This document shows positions 34,001 through 47,200 of a DNA stretch of 64,000 bases, in pieces. The notes below the pieces were generated by a model. It had not been told where the DNA came from and did not search any database. It saw only the letters and a list, made by a program, of their open reading frames with translations. Source of the DNA: Amaranthus tricolor (taxonomy: Eukaryota; Streptophyta; Magnoliopsida; Caryophyllales; Amaranthaceae); contig NC_080048.1 of assembly GCF_026212465.1 (NCBI RefSeq), positions 39,382,375 to 39,446,374 of the forward strand. Direction: 5' to 3'. A program made the translations under genes and the position numbers. Each line of letters starts with the position of its first letter. Within the stretch, counting starts at the first letter, position 1.

Positions 34001-35622
34001 GCCTTCAATTTTTGCTCTGTCCCTGTTCTTCGAGCTAGCTTGATGTTCTAGCAATACTTCCTAGATACTTCCAGCTATGTAAACCCGAATTGTTTGAAGA
34101 GGATGTGTTTAGGAGAGGATAATTGTGATCTTCGGTGTTTGCTTGTGGCTACATCTCCTTTTATTGCGGATTTTTCATCTAGCGTTAATCATTGTGAATT
34201 GTGTAAATCAGGTGCGGAGTTTCAGGCCAGTGATTTAGGATTGTTGGTCGAGAACACATCCGTTGAGCAGCTCGGTATAGCAAGGAAGGTTACAGTCACT
34301 AAGGATTCAACCACCCTCATTGCTGACGCTGCATCTAAAGATGAGCTTCAAGCTAGGATTGCGCAACTTAAGAAAGAATTATTCGAGACTGATTCAGTCT
34401 ATGATTCTGAAAAACTCGCTGAGAGGATTGCGAAATTGTCTGGAGGTGTTGCGGTTATTAAGGTTGGTGCAGCCACAGAGACTGAGCTTGAGGATCGTAA
34501 ATTGCGAATTGAGGATGCAAAAAATGCTACTTTTGCTGCCATAGAGGAGGGTATTGTGCCCGGTGGTGGTGCTGCTCTCGTCCATCTCTCAACTTCTGTT
34601 CCTGCTATCAAGGAAAAGCTGGAGGATGCTGATGAACGTTTGGGCGCTGACATTGTACAGAAGGTATGATTCTTTTCTATTTTCGTACGAAGAGTTAAGG
34701 ATTAGGGGTGTTCAATGGGTTGCGCCTCCATTTTAAGCCCTCATAAGGCTGGGCCTAAACTGGGTCAGGACTAGTACTGGATTTACTATAATTAAAATGA
34801 AGCGGGCTATAAAAGGGCTCAATAAGGGTCGGAAACGGACCTTTGTAAATAGTATAATTAATTTATAATTTGAATATTATAAATGACAATGTTATTGGGG
34901 TTATTAATATTTTTTTCTATTTAACTATTATAAATGATAATAATTTGATTCTCATAAATTGATAAATGGGGATTGAAATAATTTAGTAATAAAAATGGGT
35001 CGTGTTGGGCTGGCCGGGCTTTCAAAGCCTGTACCATTTAAAGTCGAGTTAGTTTAAAGGGCCCTTTATCCAACCCGACCCATATTTACTCAATCCCAGC
35101 CTGGCCCTTATCGTGCCCATTCAACACCCCTAGTCAGGATACAATATTAGGACTATGGCGATGATATAGCTGTTCCAAGACTTTCTTGCTGGGATCACAG
35201 TACTTCAAATGTTTCATTTTACAATGAGTCAATTGTTAGTTAGTATAGGCGGTTCACACTTTCTTCCGATTGCAGACCATTGTGATGTTTTGTTCCTTGT
35301 GGACTCTAATTGCGCCTCGTCATTTGTTCAGGCACTAATAGCACCAGCATCTCTGATTGCATACAATGCTGGAGTTGAAGGAGAGGTGGTCGTAGAGAAG
35401 GTGATGTCAAGCGACTGGGAAATCGGTTATAATGCAATGACCGACACGTACGAGAACTTGGTAGAGTCTGGTGTGATCGACCCTGCTAAGGTGACAAGAT
35501 GTGCCCTGCAGAATGCTTCTTCTGTTGCCGGAATGGTATTGACTACACAAGCGATCGTTGTGGAGAAACCCAAGGCTAAAGCCGCTGCTGCAGCCGCTGC
35601 TCAATCAGGTTTAACTGTATAA
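31060..35622 (+). CDS. CPN60A: Chloroplast chaperonin-60 alpha subunit (RuBisCO-binding protein alpha)
   Basis: Eight exons: 31060-31113, 31563-31743, 32583-32704, 32839-33046, 33288-33433, 33522-33828, 34212-34663, 35332-35622; 586 aa, the usual plant length. It folds RuBisCO large subunit and other stromal proteins in a ring with beta subunits, using ATP. Residues 1 to about 46 are a Ser/Arg-rich chloroplast transit peptide, with likely cleavage near VVRA/SAKE. Group I chaperonin signatures follow: [23 protein letters not shown], the nucleotide-binding [27 protein letters not shown] in the apical region, and [12 protein letters not shown]. The C-terminus is Lys/Ala-rich instead of GGM repeats, as in plastid alpha subunits. 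The first exon encodes only 18 residues. Introns hold MITEs at 33114-33237 and 34703-35132. All splice phases close without a stop, so the gene looks intact. Confidence 0.97.
32077..32153 (+). repeat. Dispersed repeat copy in CPN60A intron 2
   Basis: Contains CATAGTGGGCTGGCCCATTA, TAAATATAGGA and GAGACTTCCTC in order. The reverse complement of 53765-53842 plus 58301-58310 matches it closely, so this is an uninterrupted copy of the repeat hit by the MULE. Confidence 0.7.
33114..33237. mobile_element. hAT-like MITE, 124 bp, in CPN60A intron 4
   Basis: Flanked by a perfect 8-bp duplication attagcaa (33106-33113 and 33238-33245). Ends are AGGCCTGTGCA and TGCACAGGCCT. GC-rich, with GGGCC words inside, and too short to code. 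Confidence 0.9.
34703..35132. mobile_element. hAT-like MITE, 430 bp, in CPN60A last intron
   Basis: Terminal inverted repeat TAGGGGTGTTCAATGGG, the right end with one mismatch. GGGCC/GGGTC-rich subterminal arms flank an AT-rich core. Flanks ttaaggat and gtcaggat agree at 6 of 8 bases, consistent with an aged 8-bp target duplication. Confidence 0.75.
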
Positions 35623-37692
35623 GCAATTTTTAGGGTCGTTTAGGCTATGAAACGATAGGAGGTCAATAATCCATGGGTTTTGGTAGTGATTTGTATCAAA
35701 AGTTTTGTATTGAGAATAACTAATATTTGATCCAAAAGAGTTGGTTTTTGATTTTGAAGAGTCTCAGTGTCTCACTTTTACTATGTCTAAAGAAATTTCA
35801 ATTCGGTGTAGCCTACTCTTTCATTAATTTGATCTAACTCGAGTTGAACCTATTTGAGATTATGGAAAATACCTATAAATTTAATTTTTTAAAAATAAAT
35901 ATCAATGTTTTATGTTTTAATATTAATATATGGAAGGTTATATTTATGAAAACTAATTAAATTTGATAAATTTATATTGGTTGTAATTCTTGATGTTAGT
36001 CTAAAGTTTGGTGTTGATTATCAAGAGTGAAGGAGCAAAACATGAATTTTAATCCTAAAATCAACCATTTTCCATTTTTAATACCCTAAAAATTCAACTG
36101 AAAATAGAGTTATAAATTAATTAAATTAGTCGGACTAAAAAGTGAAAAATCCTTCAAATTCAAGTCACATCATTAATATGTTGAAGTAAAATATTGTAAA
36201 ATGTCACATGAATCCTATTTACGTTAAGCATGAACAACAACTTTACTACTACTCCAACCTAAAGTGGGCACACTTGAGACTAACTATTAACATGTTACCA
36301 AAAAAGTTTAAACCTAACTCATCATAATCTACAATCAATCGAGCTAATTTTTCAAATTTTGATTGTTTTTATCGAGTTTCTGTCAATATTACTCCCTTTA
36401 TTTTTTATTTATTCTTTACATTTACTTTGTGTAAAAATTCAATGCAAACTTAAAACACACATAATTTTAATTGCAAGTGTTTATAAATTCTAAAAAGTTG
36501 ATATTTAGAAATATATATCAAGACGAATTTTTCAAGATCTCGCATGAATATGTTTTCCAATATGGATCGATGAAATATCATAGTCAAAGTTTAACACTAA
36601 AATTTATAAATTCTATTTTAGAAGAACATATGAAAACGAAGAGATTATTAAATTATCACTTTTCTTTGTATCAACTAAAACTAATTTAAAACTAATCCAA
36701 ACGACAATTTGACACATCTAGTTCTTCAAAGATGTGAATCGGTAACGAATTAAAGATAACCATTATACGCATGTTGAATCAACTCAACTATTAATTTTCC
36801 ACTAATTCAATCAAATGACCCGGCACTAAATTCATTGGATAATGTGATTTAAGCAGAAGTGTTCAAAACACACTCGACGACTCTATATTTTCCCGACTTT
36901 TTAACCAAATCCGTCTTGTTCGACTTCAAAATGAATTAAAAGTTATATAAAATCAATATAAATAGAAATTGAACCAAACCGAAATATTTGACTCAAAATT
37001 AACCCAATAATCCGAATAAACACCTTTAGATTTAATTCTAGTCGTGTGAGTAATAGCCGACCAATAAAGATGTTACATTAAATGAAGTATAAGTTGGCTT
37101 ATAAAATAAACTAGAGTTTCAATGCATCTCATTAATTAGCCAAGCTTAGGAAGTAGACATCTACAGCTAAGTCAGCCGACTACCTGTGAACTCTGTCCAT
37201 CCCCATCACCCCCTTTCATTAAAATTACAGCTAATTGCCAGTCCATATTTTATTTATTTACTTTTTGATTTTAATGTACTCTAGTCTGATTGTTATATAT
37301 TGTGTAAAAAAATATTACTCTCAGTCATAAGTATGATAGAAAGAATTTTATATTTTTCTTATAAAATGTACAAATGAAACTTATGACCTGAAAAATAATA
37401 TTTGTTCTTCAACCATTTTTTTAAATAGCAACACTTGAAACTCCTAGAATTCTCCAAAAATTATTGGAAAATTTCAAAATTTCCTTGTAGTTTCAAGTTT
37501 GTAATCACAAGTTTTAATTAACTTGCTATATTTAAATATTAAATTGGTTATCTAAAATAGAATTATGTTACGATTTCAATGCAAATTACACAAATAACAA
37601 TTAGATTAATTTCACGAAATATTCGGAGATCTTTTAATGTATCAAAGGGAGTGTATATTTGGGGTATGGAGAAGAAGAATGAACATATATAA
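35623..37692. other. Intergenic region between CPN60A and the CNGC15-like gene
   Basis: The two genes converge here, so it holds both 3' flanks. AT-rich throughout; no gene or bounded repeat recognised. Confidence 0.7.
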
Positions 37693-40600
37693 TTAGTCCT
37701 CATCAACAGAAAAATCGGGTTCCGCTGGCTTTTGCAATGAAGCAATACTCGAATCTAAAGTCGAAAGTTTGTTAGCAGGCTTGCGTTTACTAGTTGCTAG
37801 TTTCTTAACATACATTGATTGTATGTGTGTCGATCCAACGACATCATAATCTGCGCTATCTAAGTGTTGTGGATGAGATTCGGACATGAAAATGAGTTCC
37901 TGGGGTTTAGTTTCGATAGAATTCCTACGTCTTATGTGTCTGCGCCATGCTGCCTGTATAAAACAAGCAGCCCAGAGTCTCCAATGATGCGAGTAGAATC
38001 GAAATTTGTGTCTGAGTTGCTTGCTGTGCAGCTTCCTGAACTGTGCAGCCACAAATTTTAAGTCATCGGCTTTAAGAGCAAAGGCTTCCACTTCCGAGAT
38101 GGCCTTAACTGTACGAGTCGATGAAGGAAGGATTACACAAGGTCGAGGATCAAGAGCCCACGTAAGAAGCTCCTCCCCACAAAAATCCCCTGCCCCTATC
38201 TTGCACGAATTGAAGAACCCTGTTCGACCACCATTTGTCGTGTACGAATCTAACACCCCTCGGATTATGAACAACATCTCATTTACCGGGTCTCCTTCCC
38301 TTACTAGGAACGTTCCTTCTGTGCATAATGCTGGCTTTAGCCTCTCACATATCGCGTCTAACATCCTCTCTTCCATTTGATCAAATAACGGAACCTGTCA
38401 CAAAACCCTTTTAGTACTCCCATCATCATCATCATCATCATCATCTTATCCAGTGTATTCCGCTCATAGAAACTATGATCAGGGTCTAGGGAGGGAAGGA
38501 AGGCGAAAACTCATACCTATAAAGGAGAGTGTGGCCAAAGAGTCCCTCGTCTCGAGACAGAAAAACCTTTACTTACCCTTCGGACTAAATCAAGACAAAG
38601 ATGACGTTTGATATCCCTACGCAGATCCATAGGAAGCCCTTTTAGTAGACTTTCCTCATCCACTCCTCGCGTAGCCACCCATTTGTACTGATCGTATCTC
38701 CTAACAGACTGTTTCAGTTCTGGAGGTAACTGCCTGTGATGCATCCATTGTTCTGTATCAGTTCTCCTGATCCTCCATTCTTCTAGTCGAACTGTCGTTG
38801 ATTGCAAATATGTCTACAAATACACCCACAAAACCATATCACCACAATCTCATACACACTAATCAATCAAACAAAACCATCTCGTACAAAAAGCATAAGC
38901 TATTGCTAACCTGCATGTTTCCGATGAGGAGCGCAAACAAAACCAGTCCGAGGGTGGCCACAATAATTGCGAAAACTATTTCCCCGACATGGGTGCTTGC
39001 TAAAAGACCCTGCCCAAGAGAACTGCACAATGCACATAGTGATGCTGAAATGCTTTAAACCATACACATTTACGATCAAACCAGCCAACAGTCATTTGCC
39101 AAACAGATTCATTATGTAGTACCTCAAATTTTTGAGACCCCACCAAAGGCAATAGAAGTATTTGTTGAAGAAGGGTGAGGAAGTAATGATAGAAGACACA
39201 GCCTCTCCATAAATACCAAAAGGATAATTGCTTAGGTTAGGATTACATAATTCTGTGATATTGCTGTTTTTAAACCAGCTATCTCTTCCTGCATCCTTAA
39301 CTCTCTTACAATCAAAGAAGTTGTATTGACATGTCTGACTCTCTAGGCTGCAGGTGTGCTTCCAACATGCTTCTTGTCGTTCGATTGATAAAAGGTACCA
39401 ACAAGCTCCTAAAACCTAACCAAATCATAAACAACACATCAAATCGACTAACTCGATACAATGCAAAGGCTTAATCCCAACAACAACGTCATGCAAAAGA
39501 AAATATACTACTTTGAAACTCAAGAACAACCTCTTTGTTTTCAAACACTAAAGTTATACTACTTTGAAGCAATTATTATCTTAAAAATTTATATTTTAAA
39601 GGTATAACATTAGTAAAATAAGTTTACAATAAGAAACAAATACCAGAAATTCTGACTGAAAGACCAGTATTTTGTTGTGTACTGAAAATTTTATATTTTA
39701 ACAAGCATGCACAACTGAAATCTAGGCATTATAAACACAACTATATCATATAATGAGAACCCTAATAATTGGTTGATCAAGATCAGATTTTTCACTATCA
39801 TTATGTTCTGTCAAATAATTGTCCTAATCCTTATTCAACAATAGAAAAATAGAGATCAATCATATATAACAAACAACTATTATTATCAACTTAGAGCAAT
39901 TCAATTAATGACGAATCCAGGATACTGATATAAGATGGGCCCAGCACTCATCTCTGCACGAATATTAATATGATTTTTGGGTTTCGTATTCACTCTTGTG
40001 ATAGGGTTTTTGGGTTTGATTCTCACGACCTATAAGAAGGATCTAACAATTTTCTTCCCTTTCCCTCTTGTCTGTCAAGGATTCTCCTTATCCCAATAAA
40101 ATATTGACATGTATCGAGAAAAAAACAACTGTTATTTTTCTGTATTATATATTACACAATTCAATATTAATAGGGTTTTCGGCCAAGGAAGGCTGCGAAC
40201 AAGATTCACCTTGTTATTAAATATTAAACCGTATTCATCCTTATGATAGGGGTTTCGGGTTTGATTCTCACGATCAATAAGAAGGATCTATCAATCTTCC
40301 CTTCTCCTCTTGTCTGTCGGAAATTCTCCTTATTCCGAATAAAATATTGAATTATATCAAGAAAAAAAACAATTAAAATGACAAAAAAAGATTTTTGGAA
40401 CATTCTTACATGGCTTGCCATGATGAAGAGCATGAGATTGTAAGCTGCACCAGCCCAAGCAGTCTCAGTAACCACTCCAGTAGTCTTTACAATTTGGGAT
40501 GACAAAGGAAATATTAAAAATAATCTTGGGATGTATTGAAATATTAGAATAAATCTCAATACATTTTTTGTGTTCATCATCATTGATCCTTCTAAATTTG

Positions 40601-42065
40601 GAATTACTCCCCATATCAACACCTATACCAAAACATTCACAAATTGTTAATATTTTAATAATCATACTTATTTGACATTTTAATTGTGAAAATAAAAAAT
40701 TTATTGTATTATCTAGATCTTAATCTTTAATTGAATAAAAACATACCAGCTAGTCTCTTAAGAGACCGTTTCTTTGAGAGACGTATCTCAAACTCAGCCC
40801 GTTAAAGATTAATGTTTACTTATCGTATTCTTAATGACCACTTACATTATACTTAACCTTTACTTACCGTATCCTTTTTGTTTACTTTTAATATCTTAAA
40901 TGTCTACTTATAATATTTTATAAAATATATAATAGATCGACGCAATTAAAGATACAATAATTTATGAAAATATACTTTTTCCGTGCCTTTTGGTTGACAC
41001 ACTAATTTTAAAATGCTTTCACATCGTCTTTTGAAGTTATACCAACCGCCAAACTCAATAAAAAGGGACAAAATTCATTACAAATTAAGACAAATTTTAA
41101 AAAATGCCAATAAATCCGAAAAAAATGCAATTATTTAATTTGTTTGAATGAATTCAAATAAAATTCAATAACTCATAGTAATTTCGTTATAAATCACATA
41201 CATACATTTGTAAAAACGGTCTCATTTTATTCCTTAACTAGACTTAATAAGAAGTGTTTGATTTGGTAGAAAATATTTAGCCTTGTTTTATATGTTTGAT
41301 AAAAAAATATTTACAGTCAACAAAACTTTTTTTCCTCTTATCAAACAAAACAACAATTTTTTTTAAAATTTTTTCAAAAAAAAATGAGCTTTTTAAACGT
41401 TGTATAACAATTTTAAAGTGATGAAACTCATAGTTAAAAGGTGTTTAAAGTAAACCCGGCAACTCCATATTTATCCGACTTTGTAAGTGATCTCGACTTA
41501 GTTCGACTTTAAAATGCATTTAAAATTAACTAAAAATCAATACAAGACTTCATTATGAACAGACCCGAAATCAATCCAGTAACCCAAATAAACACCTTAA
41601 CTCGTAGTAAGAATAGAAAAAAATACCTGAGGAAGAGGCAGAGCAGAAAGAAAGTCAATGAAAAAGCTACTCATAAAATATCGAATAGCGATCTTATTAG
41701 GATTGACTACAAGTTCCCCCCTTCCGAAAACTCGAGAAGATGGTGCAATATAAGCCGTACGAAACTTATAATAAATCTGCACAATATAAAAAACATCTGC
41801 TAATGATCTAATTACAGTTAATATAATCTCCAAATGAAGCTCAATTTCTATACACATAATCTCAGATTTTACTGCTGGTAAGAAAAAGAAAAGTGGGTCT
41901 ACAAATAATGATAATAAACATGCTATTAAAAATATTTTATTCCATCTATTTATAGATTTTCCTCTAGGATCATATATTTTTTTCTTCGCTTTTCCATAAT
42001 CTTCTGAGAAAACCCTCGATAACACTCGTGTGGGTAATAATGATAACGATGTTGTCATTGATATC

Positions 42066-42099
<34 letters not shown>

Positions 42100-42196
42100 T
42101 GATTGATTGATCATGTCTTGGGTATTTTTCTTGGGAAGATATTTTAGTTCCATCAATGGTGAATGTAACTGATTTTGATTTTTGAAATGATGCCAT
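37693..42196 (-). CDS. CNGC15: Cyclic nucleotide-gated ion channel, CNGC15-like
   Basis: Six exons on the minus strand: 42196-41627, 40622-40410, 39415-39123, 39022-38911, 38813-38577, 38394-37693; 708 aa. Plant CNGCs are tetrameric calcium-permeable cation channels with six transmembrane helices; CNGC15 members are reported at the nuclear envelope in symbiotic and root calcium signalling. Seen: S1 at about 88-107 (LIACLLSLFVDPLFFFLP), S2/S3 followed by the family signature FRTAYIAPSSRVFGRGELV, S4/S5 with ETAWAGAAYNLML, a pore helix ending GLKNLSSLGQG across the exon 3/4 border, S6 with FALLIGNMQTYL, and a cyclic-nucleotide-binding domain at about 477-600 with FCGEELL. An IQ-like calmodulin motif follows (FIQAAWRRHIRRR). 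An 11-Ser run at 34-44 is encoded by a trinucleotide repeat. The exact paralogue is inferred from recalled CNGC15 conservation. Confidence 0.92.
38421..38444. repeat. (CAT)n microsatellite in a CNGC15-like intron
   Basis: About eight CAT units in the 182-bp intron between the last two exons. Confidence 0.9.
39985..40128 (+). repeat. SINE-like repeat copy 1 in CNGC15-like intron 2
   Basis: Shares order and wording with 40230-40374, including GGGTTTGATTCTCACGA, which resembles a Pol III B box, then AAGAAGGATCTA, CTCTTGTCTGTC and ATTCTCCTTAT. Ends in an A-rich tail. A SINE origin is an inference; no A box was confidently placed. Confidence 0.5.
40230..40374 (+). repeat. SINE-like repeat copy 2 in CNGC15-like intron 2
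   Basis: Second, diverged copy of the repeat at 39985-40128 in the same orientation, about 245 bp away, again ending in a run of A. Confidence 0.5.
42066..42099. repeat. In-frame (GAT)n repeat encoding poly-Ser
   Basis: A GAT/ATG trinucleotide tract on the plus strand, read as TCA codons on the minus strand, gives the Ser-rich segment of the CNGC15-like N-terminus. Confidence 0.92.
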
Positions 42197-44287
42197 TGAT
42201 GGATGGATGAATGTATTTTTTTTTTTTTAATTTGTTTTGAGAAAAAAAGAAAAGGGAGAAAATGGATACATTGAAGGAGGAATTAAAGAGGAAGAAAATG
42301 AAAAAATGATATGGGAAGTAAAATAATGTGAGTGTATTATAATAAGAACTAATGGGTTAGTTTAAACAAGGGTCATGTGAGAAGTAGATGAAATAATGTG
42401 AAGTATGGAAAGTCTTTGTTTTCTACCCAATTGGGAAAATAAAGGAAAATCTAAAGGTTGAAGTTTTCTTGTTTGGACTTTTGTGCGGGAGAAAGTTTCA
42501 AAGTCAAACTTTAGATTTTAATGGTTATGGAATTTAAGTTCGTGTCTGTTTATATTATAATTTAGGTTAATTCAGATAAGAAAGAACATGAATTTAACGT
42601 TTCTGCTAGTGTTGGTGAGCTGGAAATTAAACTCATATTAGATGAGTAAAAGGAAAAGACTTTAACCGTTTATTTAATCACTACAACAAAATCTTTTTTA
42701 AATTAAAAACTCTTTTAATGTTGAATTTTTTAACACATAAAATAGAATAATAATAGTTAAATGGGTTCATAATGGAGTTGCTGAGCTGATTACAAGCAAG
42801 GAAATACATAAATTAGTCTTTTATGTAGGTGGTGAGAATTGAATCTATATCAGATGGGTAAAAGAGAAAGCCTTCATTAGGTTTTTGTTTAAAAAACTCT
42901 TTAAATGTTGAATTTGTGTAACATATAAAATAGAAAAATAATAGCCGAATTGGTTCAACACATAAAGTAAATTTTCGGTCCACTTTGATTAGTATATTGA
43001 ATTTGCCCCAATAAGTAATAACGTTTCTTTATTCGTGAGAAAGATTCAAAGTCAATAGTTATCTCCAAAAGGGTGTAGTCTTGAACAACACAAGTGTATG
43101 AATAGTTTTTAATTAGGTTCTGATTTCTAATTAGTTGTTAATTCTTATTTGCTAATCTTGATTAGTTGTACTATTACGTTGGAGATTAGTGTTGACTTAA
43201 TGATTGACTTGTGTGTTAACTGTACAAGAATGAGTCTAAAGTTAAGTCAAGGAATCAACCAAAATGAGTGTTAACAAGGTCAAAGGAGCGTAGACTTTTT
43301 GGTTAGTTCTAACCAGAATTACTGACCCTTAGTTTAAGTTGGATCGAGTTATGTTAGGTGTCCGACCGTACAAGATCTCTGTATTAAGTAATCTATATAT
43401 TAATTTATAATATTTTTGTTTTAGTTTGATTACAAGCTTAAAATTTGTTGAATGCAAATAAACAACGCTTGAAAATTATTGTGTATTTTTAATCTGTCGC
43501 TAAATTCCTACTTAATAATTTAATATATTATTTATTTATTTTAAAATCAAGGTAAAAATCAAATTAACTAAAAGTACGAAATAAATTGTCCTATTTTTTT
43601 ATTTGAATAAGTCTTTTCAAATGTCTACTTTCTATTTTAGGTGATTTTTTTACCATTTTACTCATTCTACTCTACCTTTTGCTCTTGTATACCCTTACAA
43701 TTCCCGCCTTTTATTTAAAAAGACCATTACCCATAATTTTTGTGCCCATACAAATGGGACAATTAGGTAGCACAGGAGGGAGTATAATTTAACACAATCA
43801 ACGTTAATATATAACCGAATTTAACTCTACTTTAATTGAACTAAAATCAAGCCGATAATTGATCTAAGTATTTTAAATCTAACCAAAATTAAGAGGATAA
43901 CTTCCCCTTAAAAATGCTGATAAATAAAACTTGGTAACTTAACAATATACAGGCGAATTTATGTCCAAAGTCCACAAAGTTTTTACCATACGAACTTGTA
44001 TCGGATGCTTGTATGGTGTGTACATTGTGAGTTTCTAATTATAACAATGCCGACTGCCAAAGTCTTACTCCCGATAATATGGAGTCAGCTACATGAACCA
44101 AACGTATCTCGTATTTACTTCATTGTCTTGGCAGAGAAGATAGGGAAACCTCGAGAGTGAAAACCCGAAAGCTGTATAACTTACACTTGCTAGAAATGTG
44201 ATCCTCATTGATAAATTACTATCTGGATCGTAGTCTGGACGAGAAAAACCGTGTTGGGTAACTGCTCGGCACCCTAGAACTCGAAGA
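42197..44287. other. Intergenic region between CNGC15-like and NCRK-like genes
   Basis: Holds the CNGC15-like promoter side and the NCRK-like 3' flank. The right end of a truncated MITE (GGAGGGAGTA near 43773-43782) is visible. No gene recognised. Confidence 0.65.
43583..43782. mobile_element. Truncated Stowaway-like fragment
   Basis: The right end reads ACAGGAGGGAGTA. An internal inverted match pairs ATTGTCCTATTT near 43583 with AATGGGACAATT near 43752. The left CTCCCTCC end is missing. Confidence 0.45.
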
Positions 44288-47200
44288 TCACTGATTTCCC
44301 ATACAGAATGATTCTAATCGAGGCTCTGTCAAGTCCACTGTCTCATCATCACCATTGGTAATGCGGCTTTTATTTGACGTTAGATAAAGCATACTGTCAA
44401 CATACTGAACAGACGCGAGATTGACTGCCTTCCCAATACTATCACCCAAGAGAGTGCGCTCAATGTCGGAAGAAAATGAACATCGAGATGACCATCTACT
44501 TGGACACATTTGCTTGAGCTCGTCAGAGTCTACGATAACTTCAACTTGGTTGGAAGACTTCTCGGTTACTGGTTGTTCACTTTTCATGCTGCGAGAGGAC
44601 AAGTTCTGCAAGAGAAGAGACTTAATAGAATCAATAGAAGCCAACCAAGTGAAATGTCTATTAAGCTTTGAATTGAATGTCTAAGTGAAAACATGGGAGA
44701 TCGACTTTTTAAATTATTATTAAAGGGTAGGCCGAGGGAAAGGGGAGGACTAGTTGAGAATCGAACCCAAGGCCTTTACTGGAAAGTGGTATTGGCTCTC
44801 AAACTGAGACAAGACCAGATACTTTGGAAGAGCGACGTGAACAAATATCAATGATGAAGCACAACACAAACAGTATACTTTTGATTGGATGTCTTGTAAA
44901 AGAAAAAACATTAGTGTCAACCTGAAATAAATTGATGGGATATCTTCTTCGCCTTGACACATTTGGAACAATAGTTGAGAGGATCTGCACAACTTCACTC
45001 ATGCTTGGTCGGGCTTCAGGGTCCAAAAGCAAGCACTCTTTCGCTAAATAAGCCATTATTTGCATCTCTTCTTCGGGAAATTGTCCATCTAATCTTGGGT
45101 CAGGCAATTCTGATATAACACGCCTGCTATTTTGAAGTCGAGGAGCAGCCTACAGCATGAACAGAAAAAAGGTCATTTATCATTGTATGCTCATTTGAGC
45201 ATCTCTTATTTACGTGAAGATGCAAATTTCAAACATAGTGCAAAATCAAGATTATATCCTACGGCATCGTAAAGTTTTTCGAAAAATCAAACCGATAAAT
45301 CCCATGTTGTAAGAGGTGTAAAAAAACCGCAATTTCGGGAAGCTTCGAGGAATATCTCTTGCTTTCAACTGATATTTGGTGTTATGACAACCGCATCATT
45401 ATAATTACCGCTTCACAATGTTGTTACCGTGATCGCACCCATTACCACATTTTTGCACTATAGCTTCAGATGATGTTTAATAGCAATAGTCAATCGAAAA
45501 TAACCTCCTTGTTATCACCAGCAAAGGTAAAACGACATACATTCGATTTCTTCAAAACCCCTCCTAAGTGGGACCCACCTAATGACATTGGGTTAGTTTT
45601 CAATTTCAACTGTATGTTTGTCAGTTTGGTTCAAGTACTAATCAGGAAGCAAAGGGCAACTAGACCTCTGCCAAAAGTTCATCTTTGCTTACTTTTCATT
45701 GTAAAGATTGAGATGAGTACTCAGCTCAACCAGAAATTAGCTAAATGGCTAGATGAAAGACGGTTCACATTAACTAAATAAAATCTCGCTATTGAATCAG
45801 ATAAGACGTGATTTCATACCCATATAACAAGGCTTTCATCTCCCTTGTCAGATACATTGAAAATTGGAGTTCGACCGGTTATCAGCTCAAGAAGAACAAC
45901 TCCAAAACTGAAAACATCAGATTTAATTGAACCTTTTCCAACAATTGCATATTCTGGTGCAAAGTAGCCAAAGGTTCCCTGTATTCTTTCAGGAGAAGAG
46001 GAACAGCTAGGTAAACCATCAGTGCTTAAGCATTTCGCCATACCGAGATCAGTTACCTGCAAATTTGCAATAATAACTTCAATATATGATAACTTTAATA
46101 TATGATATAACTTATCATTTCATCCAAACTTAAAAAGCCTTATTATGCTTTAAATTTTAATAAATAGAAAATAATTATGTTTATGATTGCCAGGTCTGGC
46201 ATTCATTCATTCAATTTTTTTCAACTTGAGAGTCAATTGGAAACAAAATCTTTATTATTTCCAGGGTAAGGTTGCTTACATGCGACCCTTAGAATGACAT
46301 TAGTCAATGCAATGTTGTAGCGTAATTTATCTTGTACCCACTTCATGTTTCTTGCTTATGGTACCGTATGAAGAAACAAAACTGGTGCAGTGGTGCAACA
46401 TTTGTTAATAGTCAAGTTCTCTACAGTTTTATTTGATGGTGCACAAGTGAAGTTTAAAGAAAACAACTTGTCAGGAAAAATTCTTACTTTCGCTTTCCAA
46501 TTTTCGTCCAAAAGAATATTAGTCGATTTGACATCTCTATGCAAAATTCTTGGGGCAGCAGCTTCATGAAGATATTCCAACCCTCTAGCCGCTCCAAGGG
46601 CAATTGCAACACGAGTATCCCAATTCAAATGCTTTTGACCATCCAGAGAATCTCTCAGATTACCATTTGGCAAATATTCGAAAACAAGAAGTCTCTCGTT
46701 TTGTTTGCTCAACGATAAGGAGCAGTACCCTAGTAAAGGCACAATATGACAATGGTGTAGTCTTGATATGATCTCAACCTGAGCAAGTATAATTCAAATT
46801 AACATGTGGCTAAAACCGAAACAAACATGCCAGGCTACTAATCATGGATAAGGCATTAGGAAGATTCGAAAATAGGTAAGCATATACCTCCTTAAAAAAT
46901 TCAGAGTCAGAATCCAGTCCTTTGGAAGTCTGGAGTCGTTTCACAGCCACAGTTTGACCATCTTTGAGAAGACCACGATATACATAGCTGCATCCCCCAA
47001 CTCCAATTAAATTAGCATCCGAAAATTTGTTGGTTGCTTGCTCCAGCTCTGTATATGAAAAATGGGCAACTGTGCCATGAATTATTCTCATTTTTCTTCT
47101 GAACAGCAGGGAAACAATGCCACAGAACCCTGTAAGTACAGCACAAGATGAAGTGATCAGGAACCTAGTAGACCCTTGTGTGGCATATGTCAAGACAAAA

